DNA of 64,000 bases, from positions 410,798-474,797 of the forward strand of contig JAHDLO010000015.1 of assembly GCA_018432235.1 (NCBI GenBank), read 5' to 3'. The notes beneath the pieces were generated by a model, which saw only the letters and a list, made by a program, of their open reading frames with translations, did no database searches and was not told the origin of the DNA. The position numbers were made by a program, and so were the translations under genes. This DNA is from Clostridiaceae bacterium (GTDB taxonomy: Bacteria > Bacillota > Clostridia > Peptostreptococcales > Natronincolaceae). Each line of letters begins with the position of its first letter. Position 1 is the stretch's first letter. Of the stretch, positions 24,180 to 32,701 are shown piece by piece.

Positions 24180-24812
24180 CTACACACCCCTTTCCTCGGG
24201 ATTCCAAATGATTTTGTGTAATTGCAGCTGAAATCTGGCATCTAAACCATCCGCCAGCATCCAGCTAATAATATCCTTGGGATCAATTGCACCAAAGATT
24301 GGTGATAGGGTAATAATTCCTCTTCTGTAGTGCTTTTTTAAAAGCTCTCTACCCCAAACATAATCCTCTCGGCTTCCCAGAACGATTTTTATTTCATCCT
24401 TAGCTCCAAGGACCTCAAAATTGCTGATTAAAAAGCTGTCTGCTTCACCGGAGCTGGGTACCTTGATATCCATAGTAAAACGATGGTCCGCCTGTAAGGG
24501 GAAAGCTGCTAAGTCAACAGAGCCATTGGTTTCAATATTGACCTCATAGTCCTCAAGGGCTGCCAATAGCCCCTTAACCTCCTGCTGCAAAAGGGGTTCG
24601 CCTCCTGTGAGGCATACACGCTTATATTTCAGTTCTTCAATTTTTTCCATTATTGCAGCCACGGTCATGTATTCACCCTCACTATAGGAATAGGTGGTGT
24701 CACAGTAGCTGCAGCTTAAATTGCAGCCGGTCAAACGCACAAAAATTGTCGGGTATCCCGTAGATATCCCTTCCCCCTGTATACTTAAAAAAATCTCATT
24801 TATCCTAAGCAT
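24180..24812 (-). CDS. queE: 7-carboxy-7-deazaguanine synthase QueE
   Basis: A 210-residue radical-SAM enzyme that rearranges carboxytetrahydropterin to 7-carboxy-7-deazaguanine. The cluster motif CX3CX2C is 'CNLSCSYC' (about 31-38), preceded by 'FLSIQGEG' typical of QueE, and 'LTGGEPLLQ' binds SAM. ATG 24812 (MLRINEIF) has GGGAG 8 bases upstream and overlaps the queD stop by 8 bases. The frame extends 26 codons further into queD without a start site. The operon is translationally coupled. Confidence 0.96.
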   Translation of the reverse strand: MLRINEIFLSIQGEGISTGYPTIFVRLTGCNLSCSYCDTTYSYSEGEYMTVAAIMEKIEELKYKRVCLTGGEPLLQQEVKGLLAALEDYEVNIETNGSVDLAAFPLQADHRFTMDIKVPSSGEADSFLISNFEVLGAKDEIKIVLGSREDYVWGRELLKKHYRRGIITLSPIFGAIDPKDIISWMLADGLDARFQLQLHKIIWNPEERGV

Positions 24813-25191
24813 AGAACTGCTCCCTATCCAAGGTGCCAAAGCTGGTTGGTGTTTCCCACAGTACAACCCTTTGGAGCCTATGGCAATCATTTGTCAGTAC
24901 TGGCTCCAGCTCCTGAAAAATCCATACCAGCATATTCTCACAGGTGGGGTTGAAGGGAAATATTTCATTTAAATATCTATGGTCTAGAATATTAATGACC
25001 TTTTCCTTTACAGCGGTCTTTAAATCGTTGAAATCTATAACCATACCCCTATGGTCAACGGTTCCCCTAACTGTAATCTCCAGCTTATAGGTGTGACCAT
25101 GCAGATATTTGCAGTCGCCTTCATAGTTCTCAAGCCTATGGGCACTATCAAAGGTAAATATTTTTGTGACATCCACTAATTTATTATGCAT
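24805..25191 (-). CDS. queD: 6-carboxy-5,6,7,8-tetrahydropterin synthase QueD
   Basis: A 128-residue PTPS-family enzyme converting dihydroneopterin triphosphate to carboxytetrahydropterin. Zinc His are in 'FDSAHRL' and 'LHGHTYK'; the catalytic Cys lies in 'GDCKYLHGH' and the Glu near 'TCENMLVWI'. Full length. Its start overlaps the end of the HgdC-type gene by 8 bases, which ties that gene to the queuosine set. Confidence 0.95.
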   Translation of the reverse strand: MHNKLVDVTKIFTFDSAHRLENYEGDCKYLHGHTYKLEITVRGTVDHRGMVIDFNDLKTAVKEKVINILDHRYLNEIFPFNPTCENMLVWIFQELEPVLTNDCHRLQRVVLWETPTSFGTLDREQFYA

Positions 25192-25963
25192 TTGATCTCT
25201 TCCTCTCCTTTAGGACTCCGAGATAACCGCAGCCGATTGCACCGTTCAGCTGGGGCAATTCCGGTACTACAACCTCATGGAAATCCTCTTTTAAATAATG
25301 TATAATGGCGTTGTTTTGAGCTACGCCACCGGTTAAAACAATATTTTTGCTCTTCAGCTTCAAAATATGTGGCTTGATTCTTTTATATAATGAATAGTTG
25401 ATTCCTGCTGAAAGCTCAGGAATTTTATGTCCCAGTGCTATCTGCCCAATCAGCTCCGATTCACCAAATACTGCACAGGTAGTGTTTAAGGCCACAGGAT
25501 TTTCAAAATGTCCTTTAAGCTCCTCCATAGATATCTCCAATAAAGCCGCCATATTTTCTAAATATCTACCACTGGAGGCAGCACATTTGTCATTTAACAG
25601 CATATCAGTTATAATGCCATTTTCAACCTTTACAACCTTAAAGTCCTGCCCACCAATATCCAACAGAGTAAAATTTTTCAGCTCCGTCTGATAAAGGGCA
25701 CCATATACATGGGCCTTAAGCTCATTGATGATTAAAGCATTTTCCACCTGAAGGTTGTTTCTGCCATAGCCGGTGCTGACAATTTTATCTGCATGATGGT
25801 AGCCGATGGCCTTTAAATCCAGTCGTATACTGCCATCTACAGTGGTGCTGTAATCCCTGTAAAATTGCATGGTGCTGATAATATCTGATTTTTTAAGGGT
25901 ATCCCCTTCAAAGAGGGCCAGCTTTACAGCTCTGCTGCCTATATCAATTCCCAGTATCTTCAT
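25184..25963 (-). CDS. ATP-dependent activase of 2-hydroxyacyl-CoA dehydratase type (HgdC/DCCP-R-like)
   Basis: A 259-residue ASKHA-fold ATPase of the BadF/BadG/BcrA/HgdC family. The phosphate loop is 'GIDIGSRAVKLALF' (4-17), the second ATP motif 'LLDIGGQDFKVV', and adenosine-binding 'LTGGVAQNNAI'. The two Cys that hold the [4Fe-4S] cluster between dimer subunits are in 'DKCAASSGRY' and 'TTCAVFGESE'. Such proteins push electrons of very low potential, at the cost of ATP, into a partner HgdB/BcrC or double-cubane protein. The partner is the gene before it (4-base gap). It overlaps queD, and the operon has a preQ1 riboswitch, so a deazaguanine role is inferred. Confidence 0.9.
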   Translation of the reverse strand: MKILGIDIGSRAVKLALFEGDTLKKSDIISTMQFYRDYSTTVDGSIRLDLKAIGYHHADKIVSTGYGRNNLQVENALIINELKAHVYGALYQTELKNFTLLDIGGQDFKVVKVENGIITDMLLNDKCAASSGRYLENMAALLEISMEELKGHFENPVALNTTCAVFGESELIGQIALGHKIPELSAGINYSLYKRIKPHILKLKSKNIVLTGGVAQNNAIIHYLKEDFHEVVVPELPQLNGAIGCGYLGVLKERKRSNA

Positions 25964-25967
25964 ATAG

Positions 25968-26963
25968 TCACTCCTTTAAATCCCTTAGCATATCCATAAA
26001 GGATTCCAGCCGCAGCTTTGTTCTGGCATCAGCCTTGCCGGGCAAATCTCCCTCGATGGTGAGAACCGGAATACCTAGCTGCTGCTTTACTAAGATATCT
26101 TCAATCCCTCTATGGCAAAAGCTCTGAGTATAGTGGATGATGCCATCCAGCCTTCTTTCTGCAATGGCTTTTTTGATGTCAACCAGCCTAGCTTTTAAAT
26201 CATAGGGATAGGTATAGCTAAGATATATATCATATATGCTGTCATGGACAGAGGCCTCTGCCATTGTAAAGGCACGCTGTACCTCATTAAATACAATTCG
26301 TCCTCCGTTGGCCTCAACCAAGGCATAGATGTCCTCAATGATTGGCGGTACACCTATATAGCCCAATCTAACCTCATAATCTGAAAATGGACTCCTAGCT
26401 TCTATTTCACTTATTTGTACTTCTAAATCCTTTAGAAACGTTGCAGGATCGCCATTAAAATCACTGCAGGAGACCTGCCAAAGGTGATTTTCAAAGCCGC
26501 TTGCCTTATTATGCCTCCAGGTAAGCTCGTCCAGATATTTAATCCTTTGACGAATAGGATACAGCTTTTCCATGACTTTATTGACCTGTTGCATAGAAAC
26601 CTCGAAGGTTTTCATTAAATGGTCTATCTCCTTAACCATTGCCTCCCGTTGGCGGCTTTGTGGAAATCCAAAGGGGATAACCCTCATACCCTTCGATTGC
26701 CAAACCTCTATCAGGGACTTGGTGTTGGAGCAATCGCCTTCGGTAACACCGATCACTGCATCTATTTCATTGGTCATGGCTGTGGCGTAGAGCCCCTTTA
26801 TCCAGGCGCATAGATTTCTGGGAAAGCCGTCTAGCTCGGCGGATTCTATCAGTTCCAGACCCTTGCCGCCGGTGACGAAGATATTATTTAAATCAATCGG
26901 GGTACATCCTGCAGCTAAAAGCACCTCAACCGGTATCGTTGTAGTTAAACCAACTTTTTTCAT
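25968..26963 (-). CDS. 2-hydroxyacyl-CoA dehydratase D / double-cubane-type iron-sulfur protein
   Basis: A 331-residue member of the HgdB/BcrC/FldC family (COG1775-type), which includes the ATP-driven double-cubane cluster proteins. It has five Cys: C20 ('AAGCTPI'), C52 ('NLCAWIKG'), C78 ('EGDCSNTKS'), C166 ('SCSDFNGD') and C283 ('QSFCHRGIED'). The 'EGDCSN' and 'SFCHRG' patterns are typical cluster-ligand sites. There is no second dehydratase subunit and no CoA-transferase nearby, unlike amino-acid fermentation loci. ATG 26963 has AAGGAG 6 bases upstream. As first gene after a preQ1 riboswitch it probably works in queuosine metabolism. Confidence 0.88.
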   Translation of the reverse strand: MKKVGLTTTIPVEVLLAAGCTPIDLNNIFVTGGKGLELIESAELDGFPRNLCAWIKGLYATAMTNEIDAVIGVTEGDCSNTKSLIEVWQSKGMRVIPFGFPQSRQREAMVKEIDHLMKTFEVSMQQVNKVMEKLYPIRQRIKYLDELTWRHNKASGFENHLWQVSCSDFNGDPATFLKDLEVQISEIEARSPFSDYEVRLGYIGVPPIIEDIYALVEANGGRIVFNEVQRAFTMAEASVHDSIYDIYLSYTYPYDLKARLVDIKKAIAERRLDGIIHYTQSFCHRGIEDILVKQQLGIPVLTIEGDLPGKADARTKLRLESFMDMLRDLKE

Positions 26964-27000
26964 ATAAGCTCCTTTCCGAACAAAGGCTTTAAATACAATC

Positions 27001-27025
27001 AAAAAAAGCTACCAAAAGGCAGCCT
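27001..27025 (-). terminator. Expression-platform terminator of the preQ1 riboswitch
   Basis: On the minus strand GCTGCC pairs with GGTAGC around TTTT, followed by six T residues (27001-27006). The preceding bases GAGGCT (27025-27020) overlap the 5' arm and are complementary to AGCCTC (27132-27127) in the riboswitch core. This gives a ready antiterminator. Confidence 0.82.
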
Positions 27026-27103
27026 CTATATATCATAATAAACATATTAAATAATCGTACAAAAAAAGGTACAAAAAAAGAAAAAGAAGCATTCAGTTTT
27101 TGT

Positions 27104-27146
27104 GCCTTAGTTTTGTTTAAGGACAGGAGGCTTTCGAACTGTCCAG
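27104..27146 (-). promoter_or_regulatory. preQ1-I riboswitch
   Basis: On the minus strand P1 is GGACAG (27144-27139) with CTGTCC (27126-27121). The loop is TTCGAAAG, and the P2 strand GCCT (27131-27128) pairs as an H-type pseudoknot with AGGC (27107-27104). The A-rich joining strand TTAAACAAAACTA lies between. The layout closely matches the known preQ1-I aptamer. Binding would lock GCCT in P2, free GAGGCT for the 27001-27025 terminator, and shut the operon. Confidence 0.85.
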
Positions 27147-27151
27147 ATACT

Positions 27152-27180
27152 AATGTACCATATAACTATACTTTATTCAA
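27152..27180 (-). promoter_or_regulatory. Promoter of the queuosine operon
   Basis: On the minus strand TTGAAT (27180-27175) and TACATT (27157-27152) are 17 bases apart, with a start expected at about 27145. The preQ1 aptamer therefore begins at the 5' end of the transcript. Confidence 0.65.
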
Positions 27181-27197
27181 GGGATAAAATTACTTAT

Positions 27198-27226
27198 TTG
27201 AATCAATAGGGAAATAATGGTATAAT
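27198..27226 (+). promoter_or_regulatory. Promoter of the 27308 gene
   Basis: TTGAAT (27198-27203) and TATAAT (27221-27226) are 17 bases apart. It is divergent from the queuosine promoter, which it nearly abuts. Confidence 0.65.
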
Positions 27227-27307
27227 ATTTCTAATAGCTAACAGAGTCTAACCGTTGAGTTAATAATAAGAAACTTTTAAGGCTGCAAGGACTAAGGAGG
27301 GATGACC

Positions 27308-27616
27308 GTGCATAATAAGGATATGATGCCACATGATGTTAAGTATCTGGAGGCTAAAAGGATTCAGAAGGAAATGAACGATAAGGTCAAGGATAGAGTC
27401 ACAGAAGGACCTTCAATGACTGTCAAGAAGAGTCTTCTTCAGATGCTCTTTGGCATTGTCTTTGCTGGACTGCTCACTTTATTTGAGATGGCAATGAAAA
27501 ATGCAGTAGGAGCTCCTTTATACACCTTTTATAAGATTGGATTTTTCATCAGCCTGATGGGCTTGGTATTTCTCCCCTACGGATTTTATAACCTCATAGT
27601 TTCATTAAAACGATAG
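27308..27616 (+). CDS. Small two-helix membrane protein, unknown function
   Basis: A 102-residue protein with a charged N-terminal part rich in Lys and Asp, then two membrane helices (about 42-62 and 72-96, the second with 'IGFFISLMGLVFLPYGF'). GTG 27308 is taken as the start because AGGAGG lies 7 bases before it; ATG 27302 is only 1 base from that site. I do not recognise it. It is monocistronic and divergent from the queuosine operon, with its own promoter and terminator. Confidence 0.65.
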   Translation: MHNKDMMPHDVKYLEAKRIQKEMNDKVKDRVTEGPSMTVKKSLLQMLFGIVFAGLLTLFEMAMKNAVGAPLYTFYKIGFFISLMGLVFLPYGFYNLIVSLKR

Positions 27617-27622
27617 TCAACA

Positions 27623-27658
27623 AAAATCCCTTTTTCTTTTTATGGAAAAAGGGATTTT
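27623..27658 (+). terminator. Terminator of the 27308 gene
   Basis: AAAATCCCTTTTTC pairs with GAAAAAGGGATTTT, 6 bases past the stop. It could also serve transcription from the other side. Confidence 0.85.
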
Positions 27659-27701
27659 CATGAGGAAAACATTTATTCAATTATGTAGCCTATCTATAAT
27701 A

Positions 27702-28133
27702 CTATATGCTACTGGCTAATTTGCTTCCTAAAGCCTTGCAATCCTCTAAAGCAGCTGCATCAGGCGTTAATTGAACTATTAAGCCTTCTTCCACAAGCTT
27801 GGCGCCATAGCCCTTCATTCTTTCTTCCCAATCTCTCATCCAGTCACCACTACCCCAGTCATAGGAGCCAAATAACACAACCGGCTTATCCTTTAGCGCA
27901 GGATTGTTTAATGCTTCAACGAAGGGCTCCATTTCATCCTCCTCTAAAACCTCAGCACCCATAGATGGGCAGCCTAAGGCCACTGCATCAGCACTAAAGG
28001 CATCGTCTGCTTTAGCGTTTGAAACATTAAGTAAATTAACCTCAGCATCTGCACCTACACCTTCAGCGATAGCTTTTGCCATCATTTCTGTGTTTCCTGT
28101 ACCACTCCAATAGATAATTGCCACTTTTTTCAT
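27702..28133 (-). CDS. Flavodoxin
   Basis: A 143-residue short-chain flavodoxin. The FMN-phosphate loop is 'WSGTGNTEMMA' (about 9-19), and isoalloxazine-flanking loops are near 'CPSMGAEVLEE' and 'SYDWGSGDWM'. Acidic throughout. It carries electrons at low potential in place of ferredoxin, for example when iron is scarce. It is a single gene with AGGAGG-type site before the ATG. It could feed the KOR or activase systems, but nothing local proves that. Confidence 0.92.
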   Translation of the reverse strand: MKKVAIIYWSGTGNTEMMAKAIAEGVGADAEVNLLNVSNAKADDAFSADAVALGCPSMGAEVLEEDEMEPFVEALNNPALKDKPVVLFGSYDWGSGDWMRDWEERMKGYGAKLVEEGLIVQLTPDAAALEDCKALGSKLASSI

Positions 28134-28261
28134 ATTTTAAAACCTCCTATTAATGATATTAATTATCAATATCATTATAGTACATAAATCTGTCATTGTA
28201 AACTGCCTTTTAAAAAACATATTCAATATTAAGTAAATTACATAATTTCATTAGGAAATAT

Positions 28262-28303
28262 AAAAGCTCTGCAGCTGTCACAGATACGTACTGCAGAGCT
28301 TTT
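28262..28303 (-). terminator. Terminator of the trp operon
   Basis: AAAAGCTCTGCAG pairs perfectly with CTGCAGAGCTTTT around a 16-base loop. On the minus strand it is 12 bases past the trpA stop. Confidence 0.88.
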
Positions 28304-28315
28304 CAATTAATGCTT

Positions 28316-29092
28316 TTATATGTCCGACAGCATGCGTACAAATGCTTCTATCTCTATTGGATTTCCTCCGCTTTCTTCGATTTGACGTACAATAGCCGAG
28401 CCGACTATAACACCATCCACATAGGGCTGCATTTTTTTAACATCCTCTTTACCAGAGATCCCAAACCCTACGGCAATGGGCAGCGCCGTAGCCTCCCGGA
28501 CGCTACTTAAAAAGCTATCCAATTCTGCGTGAAATTCCTGCCTCATGCCAGTGACCCCCAAGGAGGATATACAGTAGACAAATCCCCTTCCTCCTTGCAA
28601 CAGTGCTTTAACCCGTTCCTTAGAGGTTGGGGCTACCAAGGGTATTATGGCAATGTCAGTGCCATGTAGGAATGGGTTTAGCTCCTCCTTCTCCTCCATC
28701 GGCAGGTCAGGGATAATGAGGCCGTCGATTCCAGCTTCCTGACAGGCTGTTATGAACCGCTTTATGCCGTAGGCAAATATCGTATTATAGTATACTAAAA
28801 AAATCAATGGGATTTGGGTCTTTCTACGAACTCTTTCCATACAAGCAAATATATCTCCCAGACGGATGCCTTTGTCCAGTGCCTGTTGGGCGGCCTTCTG
28901 GATTACCGGGCCATCCGCCAATGGATCGGAATAAGGAATACCAATCTCGATGATATGGGCGCCACCTCTTTCCTTAGCATAGATTAGTGCCTCCGTTGCT
29001 TCGATGCTGGGATGCCCTGCCACCATAAATGTGATCAAGGCTTTTTGATTATTCTCTTTTAGCAGTTGAAATTGCTTATCTATCCGATTCAT
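28316..29092 (-). CDS. trpA: Tryptophan synthase alpha chain
   Basis: A 258-residue TIM barrel that cleaves indole-3-glycerol phosphate to indole and glyceraldehyde 3-phosphate. The catalytic Glu and Asp are in '[16 protein letters not shown]' (about 47-62), and the phosphate loop is near '[10 protein letters not shown]'. Indole is channelled to TrpB, encoded just upstream with a 4-base overlap. It is the last gene of trpEGDCFBA. Confidence 0.97.
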   Translation of the reverse strand: MNRIDKQFQLLKENNQKALITFMVAGHPSIEATEALIYAKERGGAHIIEIGIPYSDPLADGPVIQKAAQQALDKGIRLGDIFACMERVRRKTQIPLIFLVYYNTIFAYGIKRFITACQEAGIDGLIIPDLPMEEKEELNPFLHGTDIAIIPLVAPTSKERVKALLQGGRGFVYCISSLGVTGMRQEFHAELDSFLSSVREATALPIAVGFGISGKEDVKKMQPYVDGVIVGSAIVRQIEESGGNPIEIEAFVRMLSDI

Positions 29093-30285
29093 TGTTCCCC
29101 TCCTCCAATTTTTTGATCTAGGTACTGGGCTACCGTATGAACATCCTTATCTCCTCTACCAGATAGGCAAACGACAATTATTTCTTCGGGACTCCTTAAT
29201 GCAGCTGTTTTACATGCCTGTGCTATGGCATGGGCACTTTCCAGAGCAGGTATAATTCCCTCTAGCTTGCTGAGCATTTGAAAGGCTGTTAGGGCTTCCT
29301 CATCTGTAATTGACTCATACTGTACGCGATGAGTCTCATATAAATAGGCATGCTCCGGGCCAACCCCCGGATAGTCCAGGCCCGCAGAAATAGAATGAGC
29401 CGGCAGGATTTGACCTTCTGCATCCTGTAAAAGATAGGTCTTCATTCCGTGAAGCACCCCTACTCTGCCCTCTGCAAAGGCTGCGGCATGCTTCTTGGTT
29501 TCAATTCCACAACCGGCAGCTTCTACCCCTATCATCTTCACCTGTTGGTCCTCGATGAAGGGATAGAACAACCCCATAGAGTTGCTGCCGCCTCCTACAC
29601 AGGCCACCAATACATCTGGCAATCTATTTTCTGCTTCTAAAATCTGCGCTCTTGCTTCATCCCCAATGATTCTTTGAAAGTCACGAACTATGGTGGGGTA
29701 AGGATGGGGTCCTACGACTGAGCCAATGACATAAAAGGTATCTTCTGCCCTGGCAACCCATTCTCGAATAGCTTCATTGGTAGCATCCTTCAGGGTTTTT
29801 GTTCCTGAGACAACCGGTTGAACCTTGGCACCTAATAGCTCCATTCTAAAGACATTCAATTTTTGTCTTTGTATGTCCTCTTCTCCCATAAAAACCGTGC
29901 ATTCCATTCCAAAGAGGGCTGCGCCTGTAGCTGTAGCTACCCCATGCTGTCCAGCTCCTGTTTCTGCAATTACACGTTTTTTCCCCATATGCCTTGCCAA
30001 AAGCAGCTGTCCTAAGACATTGTTAATCTTATGGGCCCCAGTATGGTTGAGATCCTCTCTCTTTAGATATATCCTTGCTCCTTTTAGCTCTTGAGTCAGC
30101 CTTTCGGCATAATACAGTGGTGAGGGACGCCCGACATATTGTTTCAGATAGTAGGCAAATTCCTCTTTAAATTCTTTTGTACTGCAGTGGCTGGTATAGG
30201 CCTTTTCCAGCTCTAACAGTGGATTCATGAGTGTTTCAGGGACATATTGCCCTCCAAATATACCAAACTTTCTATTGATCTCCAT
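29089..30285 (-). CDS. trpB: Tryptophan synthase beta chain
   Basis: A 398-residue PLP enzyme that joins indole and serine. The PLP Lys is in 'HTGAHKINN' (about 86), '[10 protein letters not shown]' binds substrate carboxylate, and '[10 protein letters not shown]' binds phosphate. It is TrpB1-type, in line with a TrpA partner. It overlaps trpF by 14 bases and trpA by 4. Confidence 0.97.
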   Translation of the reverse strand: MEINRKFGIFGGQYVPETLMNPLLELEKAYTSHCSTKEFKEEFAYYLKQYVGRPSPLYYAERLTQELKGARIYLKREDLNHTGAHKINNVLGQLLLARHMGKKRVIAETGAGQHGVATATGAALFGMECTVFMGEEDIQRQKLNVFRMELLGAKVQPVVSGTKTLKDATNEAIREWVARAEDTFYVIGSVVGPHPYPTIVRDFQRIIGDEARAQILEAENRLPDVLVACVGGGSNSMGLFYPFIEDQQVKMIGVEAAGCGIETKKHAAAFAEGRVGVLHGMKTYLLQDAEGQILPAHSISAGLDYPGVGPEHAYLYETHRVQYESITDEEALTAFQMLSKLEGIIPALESAHAIAQACKTAALRSPEEIIVVCLSGRGDKDVHTVAQYLDQKIGGGEQ

Positions 30286-30898
30286 CCTTTATCCTCCTAA
30301 CCAATTGTTCTATTTTATAGGGATCTTTTTGAGTATCAGTCTCTACCCCTGAGCTAATGTCTACCACATGGGGCTTAACGATTTTTACTGCCCTTTGCAC
30401 ATTTTCTGGATTTAATCCTCCAGCCAATATAGTAAAGTATTGATTTGAAGCTTCTGTCGCCCATTCCCAGCAAAATGTTCTTCCGGTTCCTCCTCTGGCT
30501 CCTTGGCTATAGGTATCCAGCAATATACCTGCAATACTCCTGTATTGTTCTGCCGCCGCCAAGGACCCTTCATCCTGAATAGGGATGCACTTCCATACAG
30601 CCCTATGGATTTCCTTACAATGCTTAGGACTCTCCTCACCATGAAGCTGTGCAATATCTAATTGACAATAGTCGATGATTTCGTTGATATGATCAGTAGG
30701 AGTATTAACAAATACCCCTACTGCCTTAATATCTGGCCGCAGAGCATCTCTCATGGCTTTAGCCTGTTCCTTTGTTACTCTTCTTTTGCTCTCGGCAAAG
30801 ATAAATCCAGCATAGGAGATATCGAAGAGATTTATAGCCTGAATATCCTTAAAGGTCCTTATGCCGCATATCTTAATCCTTGGCTTCATAGGCTTCAC
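30272..30898 (-). CDS. trpF: Phosphoribosylanthranilate isomerase
   Basis: A 208-residue TIM barrel. The general-base Cys is in '[10 protein letters not shown]', the catalytic Asp in 'LLDTYSQG', and phosphate binding is near 'AGGLNPENV' and 'DISSGVE'. It starts at a GTG (30898) with AAGGAG 4 bases upstream and overlaps the end of trpC by 26 bases. Confidence 0.95.
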   Translation of the reverse strand: MKPMKPRIKICGIRTFKDIQAINLFDISYAGFIFAESKRRVTKEQAKAMRDALRPDIKAVGVFVNTPTDHINEIIDYCQLDIAQLHGEESPKHCKEIHRAVWKCIPIQDEGSLAAAEQYRSIAGILLDTYSQGARGGTGRTFCWEWATEASNQYFTILAGGLNPENVQRAVKIVKPHVVDISSGVETDTQKDPYKIEQLVRRIKDGDQ

Positions 30899-31658
30899 GA
30901 AACTCCTTTGCTGTTTTTTTGATGGAGGTGGCTTTCATGAAGCCTTCACCAACTAATATGCCGTTTATCTCGGCTTCCTTCAACAGCCTTATATCCTCTC
31001 TCGTATTAATACCGCTTTCACTGATGGTTAAAATATTCCTAGGTATATATTGTGAAAGTGTCAGGGTAGTCTGTAGGGAAACCGTAAAGTCCTGAAGGTC
31101 CCTATTGTTGATGCCTATTATCCTGACGTCAGTATCCAAGGCTCTCTTCAGCTCATCTAAGGTATGAACCTCCACCAGCGCTGCCATATCCAGTGTATGG
31201 GCGAGGGCTAAAAAGCTGCGAAGCTCCTTATCTGTCAAAATTGCTGTAATCAGCAGTATGCAGCTGGCACCCAATGCCTTAGCCTCATATATCTGCAGTG
31301 GGTCTATGATAAAATCCTTTCTAAGAATAGGTAAATCTACAGCCTTATGGACATTTTCCAGATAACTTGGATGACCCAGGAAAAAATACTCCTCCGTCAA
31401 CACGGATAAGGCATCCACTGCATGGTTGTACTCTTTTGCGATTGCTACCGGATCAAAGTCTTCTCTAATAATACCTTTGGAGGGTGATGCTTTTTTAATT
31501 TCTCCAACGATAGACAGACTAGGTTTTTGGATGGCGGCTATAAAGCTTCTATTGGCTTCTGTCGCCATAGCTTTTTCAATCATTTCGTCGATGCTATTAA
31601 AATGGCTATTTTCTTTTAAGGTAAGCCTTTTTCTTTGGACAATATCTTCTAAAATCAT
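30873..31658 (-). CDS. trpC: Indole-3-glycerol phosphate synthase
   Basis: A 261-residue TIM barrel. Catalytic residues are in 'KKASPSKGII' (Lys), 'LTEEYFFLG' (Glu), 'LRKDFI' (Lys) and 'GINNRDLQDF'. ATG 31658 (MILEDIVQ) has AAGGAG 6 bases upstream; the frame is open 17 codons further inside trpD but without a site. Translation is coupled to trpD. Confidence 0.95.
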   Translation of the reverse strand: MILEDIVQRKRLTLKENSHFNSIDEMIEKAMATEANRSFIAAIQKPSLSIVGEIKKASPSKGIIREDFDPVAIAKEYNHAVDALSVLTEEYFFLGHPSYLENVHKAVDLPILRKDFIIDPLQIYEAKALGASCILLITAILTDKELRSFLALAHTLDMAALVEVHTLDELKRALDTDVRIIGINNRDLQDFTVSLQTTLTLSQYIPRNILTISESGINTREDIRLLKEAEINGILVGEGFMKATSIKKTAKEFREAYEAKD

Positions 31659-31672
31659 AGAATTCTCCTTCC

Positions 31673-32701
31673 TTAAGCCGACTTGCTCCCTGCCCTCTGT
31701 GTATAGCAAATATAGTCTTCAAGCTTTTTCTGTGCTGCTCCCGAATCTATCAGCTCCTCAGCCAGCATCTTTCCTTTGTAAATGCTTTCTGTAATCCCAG
31801 CTACATACAGGGCTGCTCCGCTGTTGAGCACCAATATGTCTCGCTTAGGTCCCCTTTCGCCTGCCAGAAGCCGCTGGATAATGCTGGCATTTTCCATTGC
31901 CTCCCCTCCTCTAATATCAGCAAGAGAGCAGCGGGAAAGTCCAAAAGCCTCAGGGGATATATCATATGTTTTTATCTCTCCTTGATTCAATTCCGTAATT
32001 TTTGTTTCAGCTGTCACCGTAAGCTCATCCAAGCCATCCATCCCATGAACCACCAAAGCCCTCTCAACCTTTAGGTTTTTCAACACCTGTGCCATGGGCT
32101 CCGTCAGCCCTTTATCAAATACCCCCAATACTTGAGCCTTTGCAAATGCGGGATTTGTAAGGGGGCCCAGAAGGTTGAATATCGTCCGAAAGCCCAGAGC
32201 TCTACGAACGCCTATAGCATGCTTCATTGCAGTATGGAACATGGGGGCGAATAAAAAGCCAATATTAATTTCCTCCACGCTTTTCTGAATCAGCTCTGGT
32301 CTTAATGAAAGGTTTACTCCTAATGCTTCCAGCACATCCGCGCTACCGCTTTTGCTGGATACAGAGCGATTGCCATGCTTGACGACTGATGCGCCAGCCG
32401 CTGCCGTTACAAAAGCTACTGCTGTGGATATATTATAGGTTCCGCTACAGTCCCCACCTGTGCCACAGGTGTCTATCGTATATCTATCCGGAAGCTCTAA
32501 CCGTTGAACCCTTGCCCGCATGACCCTGGCTCCCCCAGTAAGCTCTTCAATTGTCTCACCCTTTATGGCTAGTGCTGTTAAAAAGCTGGCGATTAGAGAT
32601 TCCTGTGCTTTTCCCTCCATAATTTCATTCATGGCTTCAATCATTTCTTCTTCTGTCAAATCCCTTTGAAGAATTAGCTTATGCACCGCATCCTTTAGCA
32701 T
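31673..32701 (-). CDS. trpD: Anthranilate phosphoribosyltransferase
   Basis: A 342-residue enzyme with the PRPP-binding 'DTCGTGGDCSGTYNIST' (about 77-93), 'KHGNRSVSSKSGSAD' (about 107-121), and the acidic metal site near 'DGLDELT'. It ends about 15 bases before the trpC start. The start overlaps trpG by 23 bases. TrpG is a separate gene, not fused as in some species. Confidence 0.96.
   Translation of the reverse strand: MLKDAVHKLILQRDLTEEEMIEAMNEIMEGKAQESLIASFLTALAIKGETIEELTGGARVMRARVQRLELPDRYTIDTCGTGGDCSGTYNISTAVAFVTAAAGASVVKHGNRSVSSKSGSADVLEALGVNLSLRPELIQKSVEEINIGFLFAPMFHTAMKHAIGVRRALGFRTIFNLLGPLTNPAFAKAQVLGVFDKGLTEPMAQVLKNLKVERALVVHGMDGLDELTVTAETKITELNQGEIKTYDISPEAFGLSRCSLADIRGGEAMENASIIQRLLAGERGPKRDILVLNSGAALYVAGITESIYKGKMLAEELIDSGAAQKKLEDYICYTQRAGSKSA

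Noticed and set aside
25184..26963. Amino-acid fermentation locus (2-hydroxyglutaryl-CoA dehydratase)
   Set aside because: No second dehydratase subunit, CoA-transferase or dehydrogenase is present, and the genes are fused into the queuosine operon behind a preQ1 riboswitch.
30412..30654. Minus-strand frame inside trpF
   Set aside because: It is an alternate-frame shadow of trpF.
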